A DNA stretch of 64,000 bases from JAJFHI01 sp050633705 (lineage in GTDB: Bacteria; Pseudomonadota; Alphaproteobacteria; Rhizobiales; Hyphomicrobiaceae): NCBI GenBank assembly GCA_050633705.1, contig JBOEGZ010000005.1:62001-126000 (forward strand), in the 5' to 3' direction. The position numbers were made by a program, and so were the translations under genes. Of the stretch, positions 19,319 to 27,651 are shown piece by piece (positions within the stretch are counted from its first letter, which is position 1; each line of letters opens with the position of its first letter). The notes beneath the pieces are model-generated. The model did no database searches. It was given only the letters and a program-made list of their open reading frames with translations, and was not told the DNA's origin.

Positions 19319-19981
19319 CTATTGAACGGCAACGAACGGTGTTTGGCATTTTTCCACTGTTTCAATAACACCGGACGCAGGAGCTTCAATCGTACGCACA
19401 CTCCAATCCTCGGCGCGCATTGTAATTTCACCGGTCAAGTTAAAGTAGGACGACCCAACAGCGCTAACCGCCTGGTACATAAGATTGCGGCGGATGATAT
19501 TTACACCGCTTTCCTTCAACACATCACGAAATATCTCGTCGGCTTTTTGTTTGCGTTCTTCTGTTGGGGTTCCTCCAACGGAGTACAACCAGTCATGTAC
19601 AACCGCAGCCTCCATATGATCACCCATCGGATCGATATAAAATCGCAAGTACCACGGTATCGTTGCGAAGTTAGTAAAGTAGTCGGTCGGAACTTTGATC
19701 ACGTCACCGGTTGCATCATGACAATAAACAAAGTCTTTTGCGACTCTTCCAACACGCTGACCATCGGCACGTTCGGTCGGGTGAAACACGACATTTAAGC
19801 CGCTCGCTGGCAGGCCGCGTGTGCCAGGATTTTCGCGTATGCCTGGATTTTCGCAGTCACCAGTTTCACATTTTACCCAGGCAATAGTCTGGGATGCGCT
19901 TCTTGTGGGTGAGTCTAGAAAAACGAATGCCAAAACGGTCAACAGGCCGAGCAAACCCAACGCGACACCAATTTTTTTCAT
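19319..19981 (-). CDS. DUF1353 protein with N-terminal membrane anchor
   Basis: 220 residues from ATG 19981 (GGA about 8 bases upstream). An N-terminal hydrophobic segment KKIGVALGLLGLLTVLAFVFL is followed by a Cys pair (KCETGDC). The DUF1353 core follows: VPTDYFTNFATIPWYLRF and EAAVVHDWLYSVGGTPTEERKQKADEIFRDVLKESGVN. The function of DUF1353 is unknown; family members are often phage-linked, but nothing phage-like surrounds this gene. The longest frame adds a 37-residue Arg-rich stretch that I consider untranslated. Confidence 0.8.
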   Translation of the reverse strand: MKKIGVALGLLGLLTVLAFVFLDSPTRSASQTIAWVKCETGDCENPGIRENPGTRGLPASGLNVVFHPTERADGQRVGRVAKDFVYCHDATGDVIKVPTDYFTNFATIPWYLRFYIDPMGDHMEAAVVHDWLYSVGGTPTEERKQKADEIFRDVLKESGVNIIRRNLMYQAVSAVGSSYFNLTGEITMRAEDWSVRTIEAPASGVIETVEKCQTPFVAVQ

Positions 19982-20501
19982 ATCATTGATCCGATCAAAA
20001 TTCCCGGAAAACAAACATCGGCGCAAAAGTTTAAACAAAATACGAGATCGGCGTTGCTCGCGACGCCAAACACGAGCAAGCATCCACTTCAAGACTAGTT
20101 CAGTCTTTGATTACGATCAAAACTCAGCCCATCACCTTGTCCACCCACCATCTGTTTTAGCCACGGTATCTCGGCAATCAGTGAGACAGGGTCCCGGTTC
20201 GATGTCACGGCGCATCTGTCAGCCCACTGTTGGCGCAGTGCGAAACCCTCGCAAATGAACGGCAAAGCAGGCTCAAGTGCGGCTGACATAAGAGGACAAC
20301 GCCAAAGGTCGAGACGCACCCCGACCAACGCCCATCCTTTGCAAAACTGGGCGCGCCGAATTTTCCGCTGTTGTCCTTACTCCAGTAAACCCCGAGCGGC
20401 AGTATCCCAACGACGTGAGGACAGGGGCATAAGGCTGGGATCTCAAAAATATGACCCACGCCAAAGGCAATTAATTTTTTATTCTAAATCAATTAGTTAA
20501 A
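19982..20501. other. Intergenic region, possible 65-codon reverse ORF
   Basis: About 520 bases between the DUF1353 gene and tRNA-Gln. On the reverse strand 20292-20095 could encode a small protein containing LPFICEGFALRQQWADR and DPVSLIAEIPWLKQM. The composition is protein-like, but there is no Shine-Dalgarno and no recognised family. Otherwise nothing is seen. Confidence 0.3.
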
Positions 20502-20576
20502 TGGCTGGGGCGCCAGGATTCGAACCTGGGAATGTCGCTACCAAAAAGCGATGCCTTACCACTTGGCGACGCCCCA
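20502..20576 (-). tRNA. tRNA-Gln (anticodon UUG)
   Basis: 75 bases on the reverse strand including an encoded CCA. The acceptor stem TGGGGCG pairs with CGCCCCA, D-arm GCCAAGTGGTAAGGC, anticodon stem TCGCT/AGCGA with loop TTTTGGT giving anticodon TTG, and T-arm CCAGG TTCGAAT CCTGG. The discriminator is G73. UUG reads CAA (Gln). All four arms pair perfectly. It is isolated, not part of a tRNA cluster. Confidence 0.98.
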
Positions 20577-20970
20577 ACACACGGTGCAAAGCACCTGAAT
20601 CGAGCCGCAACATAGTCAACCTCGTATCGTCCTGCAATCCCTCGTTTGCTCCTGCGACAACCAAAGCTGGTGTTGCCCCCAATTACCCGCACTCAAAAGG
20701 CCAATTCCCGATAATCCAAGGCCTTGAAGCCGACATGACATCGCAAGAAACCCGCCCGTTGTCGCCCATGACACCGGGGTAACACCAGGCGCGGACAATT
20801 TCTAACCGATGAGATTAATGGCTTTGATCATTTGGCGATGGTGCATTGCCAATTCTCCGTGTGACAATGCACCATCGCTCGGCCAGCGCCTGGTATCATA
20901 CCATCCCGCGAATCTTGATTCCGGCAGGCGAGACAGGCCCGCCCCTAATCGACAAACGAGCTTGATCAAC
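20577..20970. other. Intergenic region containing a perfect inverted repeat
   Basis: About 390 bases between the tRNA and the metallo-beta-lactamase gene. The notable content is the 14-bp inverted repeat at 20835-20878, annotated separately. The longest frame of the downstream gene runs back through it, but that part has no protein-family resemblance. Confidence 0.6.
20835..20878. repeat. Perfect 14-bp inverted repeat, 16-base loop
   Basis: GCGATGGTGCATTG at 20835-20848 and its exact reverse complement at 20865-20878. It lies about 92 bases before the start of the metallo-beta-lactamase gene. No T-run follows, so it is not a standard terminator. It could be a leader-RNA hairpin or an operator. 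Confidence 0.85.
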
Positions 20971-21909
20971 ATGACCGATAAACCTGAGTTCAAAACTTCG
21001 ATGATCTTTGAATACGGGCAGCCTGCGGGAATGGCACCAGGCGTCGTCCGTCTCGTCGCCAACAATCCCGGTTCGTTTACCTTTAAAGGCACAAACACCT
21101 ACCTGGTTGGCTCGACCTCGCTGGCAGTGATTGACCCTGGCCCTGAGGATGAACCCCACCTTGCGGCCATACTCAGTGCCGCCGGCAATCGCCCGATCAC
21201 ACACATCTTTATCACGCATCGCCACCGAGATCATGTTGACGGTTGCCCAGCGCTGGCCAAGGCAACAGGAGCGATCACGTTGGCAGCCCCACGCCCAAAT
21301 CCTCCATCTCAATCTGAAAACAACCCAACCCCAAGCGGTGAAGGTTTTGTCGCCTTTGACTTCGAACCGGATGTCTCGCTGGCCGACGGCGATACGATCT
21401 CAGGCGAGGACTGGGGCATCGAAGCCGTCACAACGCCGGGTCACGCTCCCGATCACCTATGCTTTGCGCTTAATGGACAGGAGGTCTTGTTCTCGGGCGA
21501 TCATGTCATGGCGTGGAATACGACGGTCGTTGCACCGCCGGAAGGGCGAATGGCAGACTACATGTTGTCGCTTGAACGTCTGCAATACAGAAAAGAACGA
21601 CTGTACCTTCCAGGCCATGGCGGGCGAATTGAAAAAGGGCGGCGCACAACAAAGGCCTACCTCTTACATCGCAAATGGCGTGAGCAAGCAATTCTCTCGC
21701 TTATTCGCGAAGAGCAAACGACTGTTCGAGATATTGTCGGGAAAATCTATAAAGACCTACACAAGGATCTTTACACAGCTGCCGCCCTCTCCGTGCGCGC
21801 GCATGTTGAGCATCTTATTGAAAAAAGCCTTGTGACCGAAGATGGCGACGATAGTCCCGTTTCCTTCGATAACGCTTTGTTCGCCGTTTCGCCCGCCTCT
21901 TGCGTTTAA
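20971..21909 (+). CDS. Metallo-beta-lactamase fold hydrolase (LACTB2-like)
   Basis: 312 residues. Zinc-binding motifs: THRHRDHVDG (HxHxDH), TTPGHAPDHL, SGDHVMAWNTTVV and LPGHGG. The C-terminus carries the winged-helix-like tail of LACTB2-type enzymes (HRKWREQAILSLI, then AALSVRAHVEHLIEKSLV). The family includes RNases and thioesterase-like hydrolases; the substrate is unknown here. ATG 20971 (MTDKPEF) is chosen on alignment grounds; the upstream 54 codons do not look coding. The last 95 bases overlap the DUF1499 gene tail to tail, and the protein continues some 20 residues beyond the usual family end. Confidence 0.9.
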   Translation: MTDKPEFKTSMIFEYGQPAGMAPGVVRLVANNPGSFTFKGTNTYLVGSTSLAVIDPGPEDEPHLAAILSAAGNRPITHIFITHRHRDHVDGCPALAKATGAITLAAPRPNPPSQSENNPTPSGEGFVAFDFEPDVSLADGDTISGEDWGIEAVTTPGHAPDHLCFALNGQEVLFSGDHVMAWNTTVVAPPEGRMADYMLSLERLQYRKERLYLPGHGGRIEKGRRTTKAYLLHRKWREQAILSLIREEQTTVRDIVGKIYKDLHKDLYTAAALSVRAHVEHLIEKSLVTEDGDDSPVSFDNALFAVSPASCV

Positions 21910-22756
21910 CCTTTCGTTTAACGACCGGTTTTTGCTCCAGCTTGGGTTCGGCGACCGCCTTTTTGGGCTTAACACCGATAACAGTCGCCTCAAGCCGCGC
22001 CACGATTTCCTTTAACACCCGGCGCACACGCTTCGCATTACGCCCGAAATCATGCTTTCCGTATCGCGACGCCGAGCGAACATCGATACGCGCTGCGTTC
22101 TCCGTGCCGTAAACCCGCACGACCACATCGTCACGAAAACCCAAAATCAATGTGGAGTCGATCGCTTCAATGTATCCCGGCTGCTGCTCAGACTTGCCAG
22201 GCTGGGCTTCACGCACAATTTCCATTTCCAAACGACGAATGGCTTGGACAGCAACCTCGAATGTTTCATTTACAGAACGCCGAATAATCAGAGGCTTCAA
22301 ATCCGGATAGGCGACCTTTTGTATAGTCGCGAAAGCCTCCCCCGGATACTGAGTAGAATTTGCACCCTCAGGCCGTTGCCTTGTCACGCGGACGAAGGGC
22401 GGTGGCTGTTCTGGGTGGGTGGTAACGTCGTTGATCGACGGTAACGACATCATGGTTGGTATGGCACTGGCGGGCCAAGCCAGAACGCCAAGCGCGATTA
22501 GAGAACCAAACACAATACGTGCCGCCCCTTCGCCACCGCGAAACCACATCACGAGGCTTGCAACTGCCGCCAAGATCAAAGCCAGAACGGCACCCGCAAA
22601 ACCAAACCCCACCAGGTTCAACATCACTGGTGTCGGCATAGAAAACAGACGGTGCAGCATGAGGCCAGAAAGAAGCACGCAGGCGCTAAATACAGCCACC
22701 CGGCTTGTCCATAACGCCAATGGCGTTGGCTGTTCGGCTTCATAACTGTTTCGCAT
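21815..22756 (-). CDS. DUF1499 membrane protein with Lys/Arg-rich tail
   Basis: 313 residues. Three hydrophobic segments in the first 100 residues (AVFSACVLLSGLMLHRLF, LVGFGFAGAVLALILAAVASLVMWF, IVFGSLIALGVLAWPA) precede a DUF1499 domain (YPDLKPLIIRRSVNETFEVAVQAIRRLEMEIV, IEAIDSTLILGFRDDVVVRV, IDVRSASRYGKHDFGRNAKRVRRVLKEI). The last 45 or so residues are a strongly basic tail of repeated KRK and RRK motifs. That tail is encoded in the segment antisense to the metallo-beta-lactamase 3' end. Start: ATG 22756, with AGGACG about 9 bases upstream; GTG 22759 is possible. Function unknown. Confidence 0.85.
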   Translation of the reverse strand: MRNSYEAEQPTPLALWTSRVAVFSACVLLSGLMLHRLFSMPTPVMLNLVGFGFAGAVLALILAAVASLVMWFRGGEGAARIVFGSLIALGVLAWPASAIPTMMSLPSINDVTTHPEQPPPFVRVTRQRPEGANSTQYPGEAFATIQKVAYPDLKPLIIRRSVNETFEVAVQAIRRLEMEIVREAQPGKSEQQPGYIEAIDSTLILGFRDDVVVRVYGTENAARIDVRSASRYGKHDFGRNAKRVRRVLKEIVARLEATVIGVKPKKAVAEPKLEQKPVVKRKVKRKRRAKRRTKRYRRKRDYRRHLRSQGFFQ

Positions 22757-23105
22757 CACAGACGTCGTCCTGTTTGCAACGAAGACATAGAGACTACGTC
22801 TTCAAGCATGTCTTGCAAAGACGCTCTAGCTGGTCTGTTGCCAGCTGACAACGCCTTGTCGTCTCCTGCCTTGATGGCGGCCAACTTGGACGACTTTCGG
22901 ACCCTGGAACAACTTCAGACGTGGCAATTGGGGCACTCTAGTGATCCCATTGGGAAAATACCATCTTCCAATCACCGCTTGGGCTAGGGTTTTCAACACT
23001 TGGAGCAACGCCGCGTGCCGGAGCCTCATTGAGGCGAATCAGGCCTGCAAGTATCGCTTTAGGTAGGCACACGGCTCACATCGTCGTCACAAAGGAGGTT
23101 TCCCC
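22757..23105. other. Intergenic region between divergent genes
   Basis: About 350 bases. It ends in a strong AAGGAGG ribosome site 7 bases before the next GTG start. No other feature is recognised. Confidence 0.5.
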
Positions 23106-24290
23106 GTGATTGCGCGCGCGGTTGAAGCAATTGGGACACTGGCAGGTCTTCGCCGTCTGGCAAGTCTTCACCGTCTGACTGGACGTGTTTTTATTGCGCC
23201 GTGGTTGGCAAGGGTTTGGTGCGTTGCAGGCTGCATGACTTTGCTGTCATTGAGCTGTGCTCCAGGTGCTTATGCTCAATCGAGCGATACGAATAAGTCC
23301 ACGAACGCGCAACACAATGAACCCGCCACACCAATACCGTCGCCAACGGGTCGCTCACCATCGCAAACGGCGATTGATGGCCAGGGGCAGACCTGGGCCG
23401 TTGATGCTTACCCGGAACCAGAATTTGACTATGATTTGATCCGTCAACCTTCTGATCAGTCCTCGGTTGCAAAATCACTACGTGTTGTGAGCTGGCACCT
23501 TGATGACGCGGTTTCTGCTGGCTTGATGGCGCGCAAAGTGCGGCCGAAAAAGACATGGCGCCACACATTTGGCGCAGAATTGAGATCCGACCCATCGATC
23601 GCAATAAGCCCGGCAAAGTTTGATGCTGACATCATCTTGTTGCAAGGCGTGCGCGACATACGAGAAGTGCGCAAATTATTCCCAGCTCGCAGTTGGAAAG
23701 TCATCGCCTCACGACAACTTTTGAAATCCCTCGATAATGTCCACACTGGGCAACAAAGAACATTGGCCCAAACCGGGGCAACCGCCATCGCCGTTCGCTA
23801 TCAACGCGGCGTTCGGATCACCGCGGTCCGGCATTTGCAACAACTCACCAGCCAACCATCCGGAAAAAACCCTCTGTCCAACGCAACATTGGCAAAGTCC
23901 GATCCAGGGCACAAAAATGTTGCATCAACACGAGACGTTTCGTCGGCGGGAACCGCTGTTCGAATATTTTCAGGTGGTAAGGTCCGCTGGATTGCAAACG
24001 TCGCATTTTCAAAACTGTGTCGAGAAAATCCGAGCCAGTGCCGGGAATTTGAGGCCCTGGAGAAATGGCTAGAGACGACCGCCAGCACTACAGATACTTC
24101 CAACTTGCCTATTCTCGTTGCGGGGCAACTTCCAACGAGATCACCTTCGCAATTGAACCTGTGGACATGGCTGACGGATGCTCACGAAGCCTGCGCACAC
24201 CAGCAAATTGAGTTGTCACCGATGACAAAAGACTTCCAAACGGAAGTTATCAATGAGGCCGCCTGCATCGTCGCGGTCACGCTCAAATAG
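23106..24290 (+). CDS. Exported EEP-fold protein lacking the catalytic residues
   Basis: 394 residues from a GTG with perfect AAGGAGG 7 bases upstream. A long N-region and hydrophobic stretch end in a signal-peptidase site AYA|QSS near residue 57. The rest follows the endonuclease/exonuclease/phosphatase fold (LRVVSWHLDD, FDADIILLQGVRDIREVRKLFPARSWKVIASRQL, GATAIAVRYQRGVRI, VRWIANVAFS, ILVAGQLP). At each place where the family has a catalytic residue this protein has another: N to H131, E to G181 (LQE to LQG), H to A300 (NVH to NVA), D and N to Q341 and P343, and the final D-H pair to E384-A385. The frame is intact, so it is most likely an exported non-enzymatic relative rather than a pseudogene. 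Confidence 0.75.
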   Translation: MIARAVEAIGTLAGLRRLASLHRLTGRVFIAPWLARVWCVAGCMTLLSLSCAPGAYAQSSDTNKSTNAQHNEPATPIPSPTGRSPSQTAIDGQGQTWAVDAYPEPEFDYDLIRQPSDQSSVAKSLRVVSWHLDDAVSAGLMARKVRPKKTWRHTFGAELRSDPSIAISPAKFDADIILLQGVRDIREVRKLFPARSWKVIASRQLLKSLDNVHTGQQRTLAQTGATAIAVRYQRGVRITAVRHLQQLTSQPSGKNPLSNATLAKSDPGHKNVASTRDVSSAGTAVRIFSGGKVRWIANVAFSKLCRENPSQCREFEALEKWLETTASTTDTSNLPILVAGQLPTRSPSQLNLWTWLTDAHEACAHQQIELSPMTKDFQTEVINEAACIVAVTLK

Positions 24291-24352
24291 GCCGGCGACA
24301 ATCCCAAGAGACTTTTACGCATAACAATCAAACAGTTGCTATTGCTCCTTGC

Positions 24353-24973
24353 CTAGGGATAAAGCCGTTCTCGTTGCCACCCGTCTTTGACGTCTGATCT
24401 GTGAAAGACAATACGGTCATGCAGGCGGAATTCCCCATCATCCCAAAATTCGAATTGCAATGGAACGACACGAAATCCAGACCAATGCGAAGGACGTGGG
24501 ATTGGCTTGTCGCCATACTGTTTTGTTAATTCGTCAACCTTGGCTTCCAATACCTCGCGCGATTGCAAAGGTCGCGACTGATCCGATGCCCAGGCCCCGA
24601 TGCGACTGCCGCGTGGGCGTGTTTCGAAATAGTCATCGGCTTCGGCTGACGTCACGGGCGAAACGCGACCGCGCACTTTAATCTGTCGGCGCAAGCTCTT
24701 CCAATGAAACAACAAGCCAGCTTTGCCAGAGGCCAACAACTCTTTTCCTTTTTCACTTTCAAAGTTCGTGTAAAAGACGAACCCGCGGTCATTGGCACCC
24801 TTCTCATCAAGCCCTTTCAGCAACACCATGCGAACATTAGGAAGACCGCCCGCGTCAACCGTCGCGAGCGCCATCGCATTCGGATCATTCGGCTCACTGT
24901 CTTGGGCTTCGCCAAGCCACGCCTCGAACACATCATAAGGATCGTTCGCGTGGGATAGGTCGGACGTGAGCAT
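24353..24973 (-). CDS. pdxH: Pyridoxamine 5'-phosphate oxidase
   Basis: 206 residues. An FMN enzyme that makes pyridoxal 5'-phosphate. Family hallmarks: DPNAMALATVDAGGLPNVRMVLLKG, FVFYTNFESEKGKEL, RQIKVRGRV, the RPRGSRIGAWASDQSRPL loop, and the invariant C-terminus WQRERLYP. Full length. It is convergent with the preceding exported protein and not in an obvious operon. Confidence 0.95.
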   Translation of the reverse strand: MLTSDLSHANDPYDVFEAWLGEAQDSEPNDPNAMALATVDAGGLPNVRMVLLKGLDEKGANDRGFVFYTNFESEKGKELLASGKAGLLFHWKSLRRQIKVRGRVSPVTSAEADDYFETRPRGSRIGAWASDQSRPLQSREVLEAKVDELTKQYGDKPIPRPSHWSGFRVVPLQFEFWDDGEFRLHDRIVFHRSDVKDGWQRERLYP

Positions 24974-25208
24974 TTCAAGAAACTCCTATGATCAAATACG
25001 ATTGGTCGAGCAACTCACACAACACCTGTGGATAGCTCTTAACAAGAGCTAAATGCTGCCATGTTCGTGAAAGAAACGGGACAAACATTCACGGCGTCTT
25101 AACCAATACCAGTCAGACTGATCTTTGTCGGCAGCAGACCTCATCTGGTCACAGTTGAGCTGCGGGCGTTTTGAGTAGCTGTTGCGTTTTAGAGTTAGAG
25201 TGAGCGTT

Positions 25209-25688
25209 ATGAGTTCTAAGTATTCGATGCTGCCATTGGCAGCCGCGACCATGACCGTATTTGTCAGTGTCGCCACAATATTTATTTCAACCGACCCGAT
25301 TTACGCAGCCGAACCTCGCGGCACCAAAGCGCAATCCTGCCCGGCATGCGATGCCGTCAAGAAATGGGCCGCCAATCCTCAATTGGCAGAGCTCACGCCA
25401 TCGCCAAATACGCCTCCAAACCAACCTGCCCTCGATAAAAGAGATCGGATCGCAGCCCTGGAAAGTGTTCAGTATGCGCTATCTGAAGTCGGAGACGGGT
25501 CGAGTTACGTCTGGCATCGCGGTCACGGCAAGCTCTCCGGCATCGTGCGTCCAACCGCCTCTTTCAAGGACAGTGATGGCAAAGTCTGCCGTCATGTCGT
25601 CGTGATGCTCACCTCTGGCACCACAAGCAAAAAGACCGAGGCTATCGCCTGTCGTCTAAAATCTGGAATCTGGCAACTCGACGGCTAG
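25209..25688 (+). CDS. Exported protein with surface-antigen-like C-terminal domain
   Basis: 159 residues. The N-terminal signal (LPLAAATMTVFVSVATIFISTDPIYA) leads to a mature protein with a CPAC motif near residue 47. The C-terminal half (ALESVQYALSEVGDGSSYVWHRGHGKLSGIVRPTASFKD, CRHVVVMLTSG, IACRLKSGIWQLDG) resembles the domain found in 17-kDa surface antigen or RT0821-type proteins of alphaproteobacteria. It may be a periplasmic or outer-membrane-associated structural factor. ATG 25209 is preferred; TTG 25182 and GTG 25200 are alternatives, and no strong ribosome site separates them. Confidence 0.75.
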   Translation: MSSKYSMLPLAAATMTVFVSVATIFISTDPIYAAEPRGTKAQSCPACDAVKKWAANPQLAELTPSPNTPPNQPALDKRDRIAALESVQYALSEVGDGSSYVWHRGHGKLSGIVRPTASFKDSDGKVCRHVVVMLTSGTTSKKTEAIACRLKSGIWQLDG

Positions 25689-25772
25689 CCCTCAACCCGG
25701 TTCTTTTTGACACAGCAACTCCCCATCCTGCGGAAATTGCTCCAAAATTTAATCCCAGACCCCGCTTTGAAA

Positions 25773-25788
25773 ACGGTCGTACGACCGT
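25773..25788. promoter_or_regulatory. Perfect 16-bp palindrome upstream of fabI
   Basis: ACGGTCGTACGACCGT is identical to its own reverse complement. It lies about 100 bases before the fabI start. Its size and position suit a dimeric repressor operator, but the regulator is not known. Confidence 0.5.
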
Positions 25789-25889
25789 GTGCCTCATGCT
25801 ACAGACGATTGCCGGTCTGGACCCTGTGATGCTTTTGTGTAGGATGCCGCGCGATACCGGTAACGACATAGTACGGAAGGCTTGACTAC

Positions 25890-26741
25890 ATGGGCGACGG
25901 CGCAACGAACTCCAGCGCAACCAAAGGCACCCTAATGGCGGGCAAGCGTGGCCTGATAATGGGCGTGGCCAACAACCGTTCGATTGCCTGGGGAATTGCC
26001 AAGGCCTGTGCAGACCAGGGTGCCGAAATCGCCTTCACGTATCAGGGCGACGCCCTGAAAAAGCGCGTCGAACCACTGGCAGAAAAGGTTGGGTCCACAC
26101 TCGTCCTGCCTTGCGACGTGACCAACATGGCCTCTGTCGACAAAGTTTTCAATGATTTGCAAGCAGCTTGGGGCAAATTGGACTTCGTTGTCCATGCGAT
26201 AGCTTTTTCCGACAAGAGCGAGCTTGACGGACGCTATGTCGATACATCGGAAGAAAACTTCCATAAGACGATGTTTATCTCCTGCTATTCTTTCACAGCA
26301 ATCGCCCAGCGCGCTGAAAAGCTGTTAACGGACGGCGGTTCGTTGGTCACCTTGACCTACTACGGCGCTGAAAAAGTTATGCCGCACTACAATGTGATGG
26401 GGGTTGCAAAAGCTGCTTTGGAAGCCAGTGTCCGCTATCTTGCTTCAGACCTTGGTCCTAAAAACATACGCGTCAATGCCATCTCTGCTGGACCCATTAA
26501 GACACTTGCTGCATCAGGCATTTCCGATTTCCGCTACATTTTGAAGTGGAACGAATATAACTCTCCATTACGCCGCAACGTTACAATTGATGAAGTCGGC
26601 AGCTCTGGTCTGTATCTCCTCTCCGACTTGTCAAAGGGTGTATCTGGTGAGGTCCATCATGTGGATGCTGGTTATCATGTCCAAGGCATGAAAAACGAAG
26701 ATGCCCCAGACCTAACGGTTCCACAAAAGTCCGAAAGCTAA
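25890..26741 (+). CDS. fabI: Enoyl-ACP reductase (NADH)
   Basis: 283 residues. It catalyses the last reductive step of fatty acid elongation and is the target of triclosan-type inhibitors. FabI signatures: GLIMGVANNRSIAWGIAKA (cofactor loop), VHAIAFSDKSELDGRYVDTS, the catalytic Tyr-x6-Lys in YNVMGVAKAALEASVRYLA, and SAGPIKTLAASGI. A 15-residue extension precedes MAGKRGL. The start could be the later ATG at 25935, which is where typical FabI proteins begin. It is followed 4 bases later by a histidine phosphatase gene, as in related genomes. Confidence 0.95.
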   Translation: MGDGATNSSATKGTLMAGKRGLIMGVANNRSIAWGIAKACADQGAEIAFTYQGDALKKRVEPLAEKVGSTLVLPCDVTNMASVDKVFNDLQAAWGKLDFVVHAIAFSDKSELDGRYVDTSEENFHKTMFISCYSFTAIAQRAEKLLTDGGSLVTLTYYGAEKVMPHYNVMGVAKAALEASVRYLASDLGPKNIRVNAISAGPIKTLAASGISDFRYILKWNEYNSPLRRNVTIDEVGSSGLYLLSDLSKGVSGEVHHVDAGYHVQGMKNEDAPDLTVPQKSES

Positions 26742-26745
26742 TTTC

Positions 26746-27333
26746 GTGCCCGATGGTTTAACGCTTTATTGCATTCGCCACGGCGAAACCGATTGGAACA
26801 AAGAACGCCGTTACCAGGGCCAGCGCGACATTCCTCTCAATGAGACGGGTCACAAACAAGCGATCAAAAACGGTGGCAAACTGGCAGGCCTTGGCCTGGA
26901 CCTCACGTCACTTGATTTCGTCGCCAGTCCTTTGGGGCGCGCGCGCGAAACCATGGAGCACATTCGCGCTGAGCTTGGGCTACCGCCCAAAGATTATACC
27001 ACTGACGCCCGTCTGAAAGAGGTTCACTACGGTGTTTGGGAAGGACAGCTTCTCAGCGAGCTGGCAAGTCGCGATCCTGACAGCCTCCTGGAACGACGCG
27101 CCGATCCATTTAACTGGCGACCGCAAGAGGGGGAAAGCTACGCAGACCTTCTCACACGTGCAGTTTCCTGGCTTGATACCGTAAGCCGCGACACTGTCGT
27201 TGTAACTCACGGCGGGATCAGTCGTGTGCTCCGCTGTCACGCTCTCAACCTTGACCCCAAAACACTGCTCGATCTGGAAGTGCCACAGGATCGTGTTCTT
27301 ATTTTAGAAAAAGACCAAATGCGGTGGATCTAA
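26746..27333 (+). CDS. Histidine phosphatase family protein
   Basis: 195 residues from a GTG 4 bases after fabI, so co-transcribed with it. The RHGE motif (YCIRHGETDWNKERRYQGQRDIPLNETG) gives the phospho-acceptor His near residue 11. ASPLGRARETMEHI and VVTHGGISRVLRCHALNL supply the second Arg and His of the active site. Substrates of this branch range from phosphoglycerate to cobalamin precursors; none can be assigned here. Confidence 0.92.
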   Translation: MPDGLTLYCIRHGETDWNKERRYQGQRDIPLNETGHKQAIKNGGKLAGLGLDLTSLDFVASPLGRARETMEHIRAELGLPPKDYTTDARLKEVHYGVWEGQLLSELASRDPDSLLERRADPFNWRPQEGESYADLLTRAVSWLDTVSRDTVVVTHGGISRVLRCHALNLDPKTLLDLEVPQDRVLILEKDQMRWI

Positions 27334-27354
27334 GTTTCGGCTGAGACACCGCTA

Positions 27355-27651
27355 TCATCTCTTCTGGGTATTTGAATTCTCAAACAAACGAGACGTATGT
27401 GCCCGCTTTGGGAAAACGCGACGAACTCCTGGAACAATCGTCGACTTCAGTTGAGAGACGGCGGCGTTACTATTCTCAGATGCTTTACTATTCTTAGATG
27501 CAGGGAGTTCCGCGCGCTGCTCAGGCCCAGTGCGTTGCTCCTTCAACGGTTGGCCAATTTCTTCTGCCGCCCGAATTTCACTCGCCCAACCTAAGCCTAC
27601 AATCGAAATGACAGCGGCTAGTAAATAGATTTGTCGCTCTGCGGTTATCAT
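27355..27651 (-). CDS. Small exported protein, unknown
   Basis: 98 residues. The N-terminus (MITAERQIYLLAAVISIVGLGWASEIRAAEE) has the look of a Sec signal peptide, with cleavage after RAA. The mature 65 residues are polar, rich in Ser, Lys, Asn and Glu, with a short repeated motif (KNSKASENSN) and a basic C-terminal half. No family is recognised. No clear ribosome site precedes the ATG. It is convergent with the histidine phosphatase gene. Confidence 0.5.
   Translation of the reverse strand: MITAERQIYLLAAVISIVGLGWASEIRAAEEIGQPLKEQRTGPEQRAELPASKNSKASENSNAAVSQLKSTIVPGVRRVFPKRAHTSRLFENSNTQKR

Noticed and set aside
19319..19981. DUF1353 gene as a prophage mark
   Set aside because: The family is often phage-linked, but no other phage gene, integrase or attachment site is nearby.
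20095..20292. 65-codon reverse ORF upstream of the DUF1353 gene
   Set aside because: Plausible composition, but no ribosome site and no recognised homologue.
20502..20576. tRNA-Gln as an integration site of a mobile element
   Set aside because: No integrase and no repeated copy of the tRNA 3' end were seen in the flanks.
21131..21835. 234-codon frame overlapping the metallo-beta-lactamase gene
   Set aside because: Out-of-phase shadow of a gene with all zinc motifs intact.
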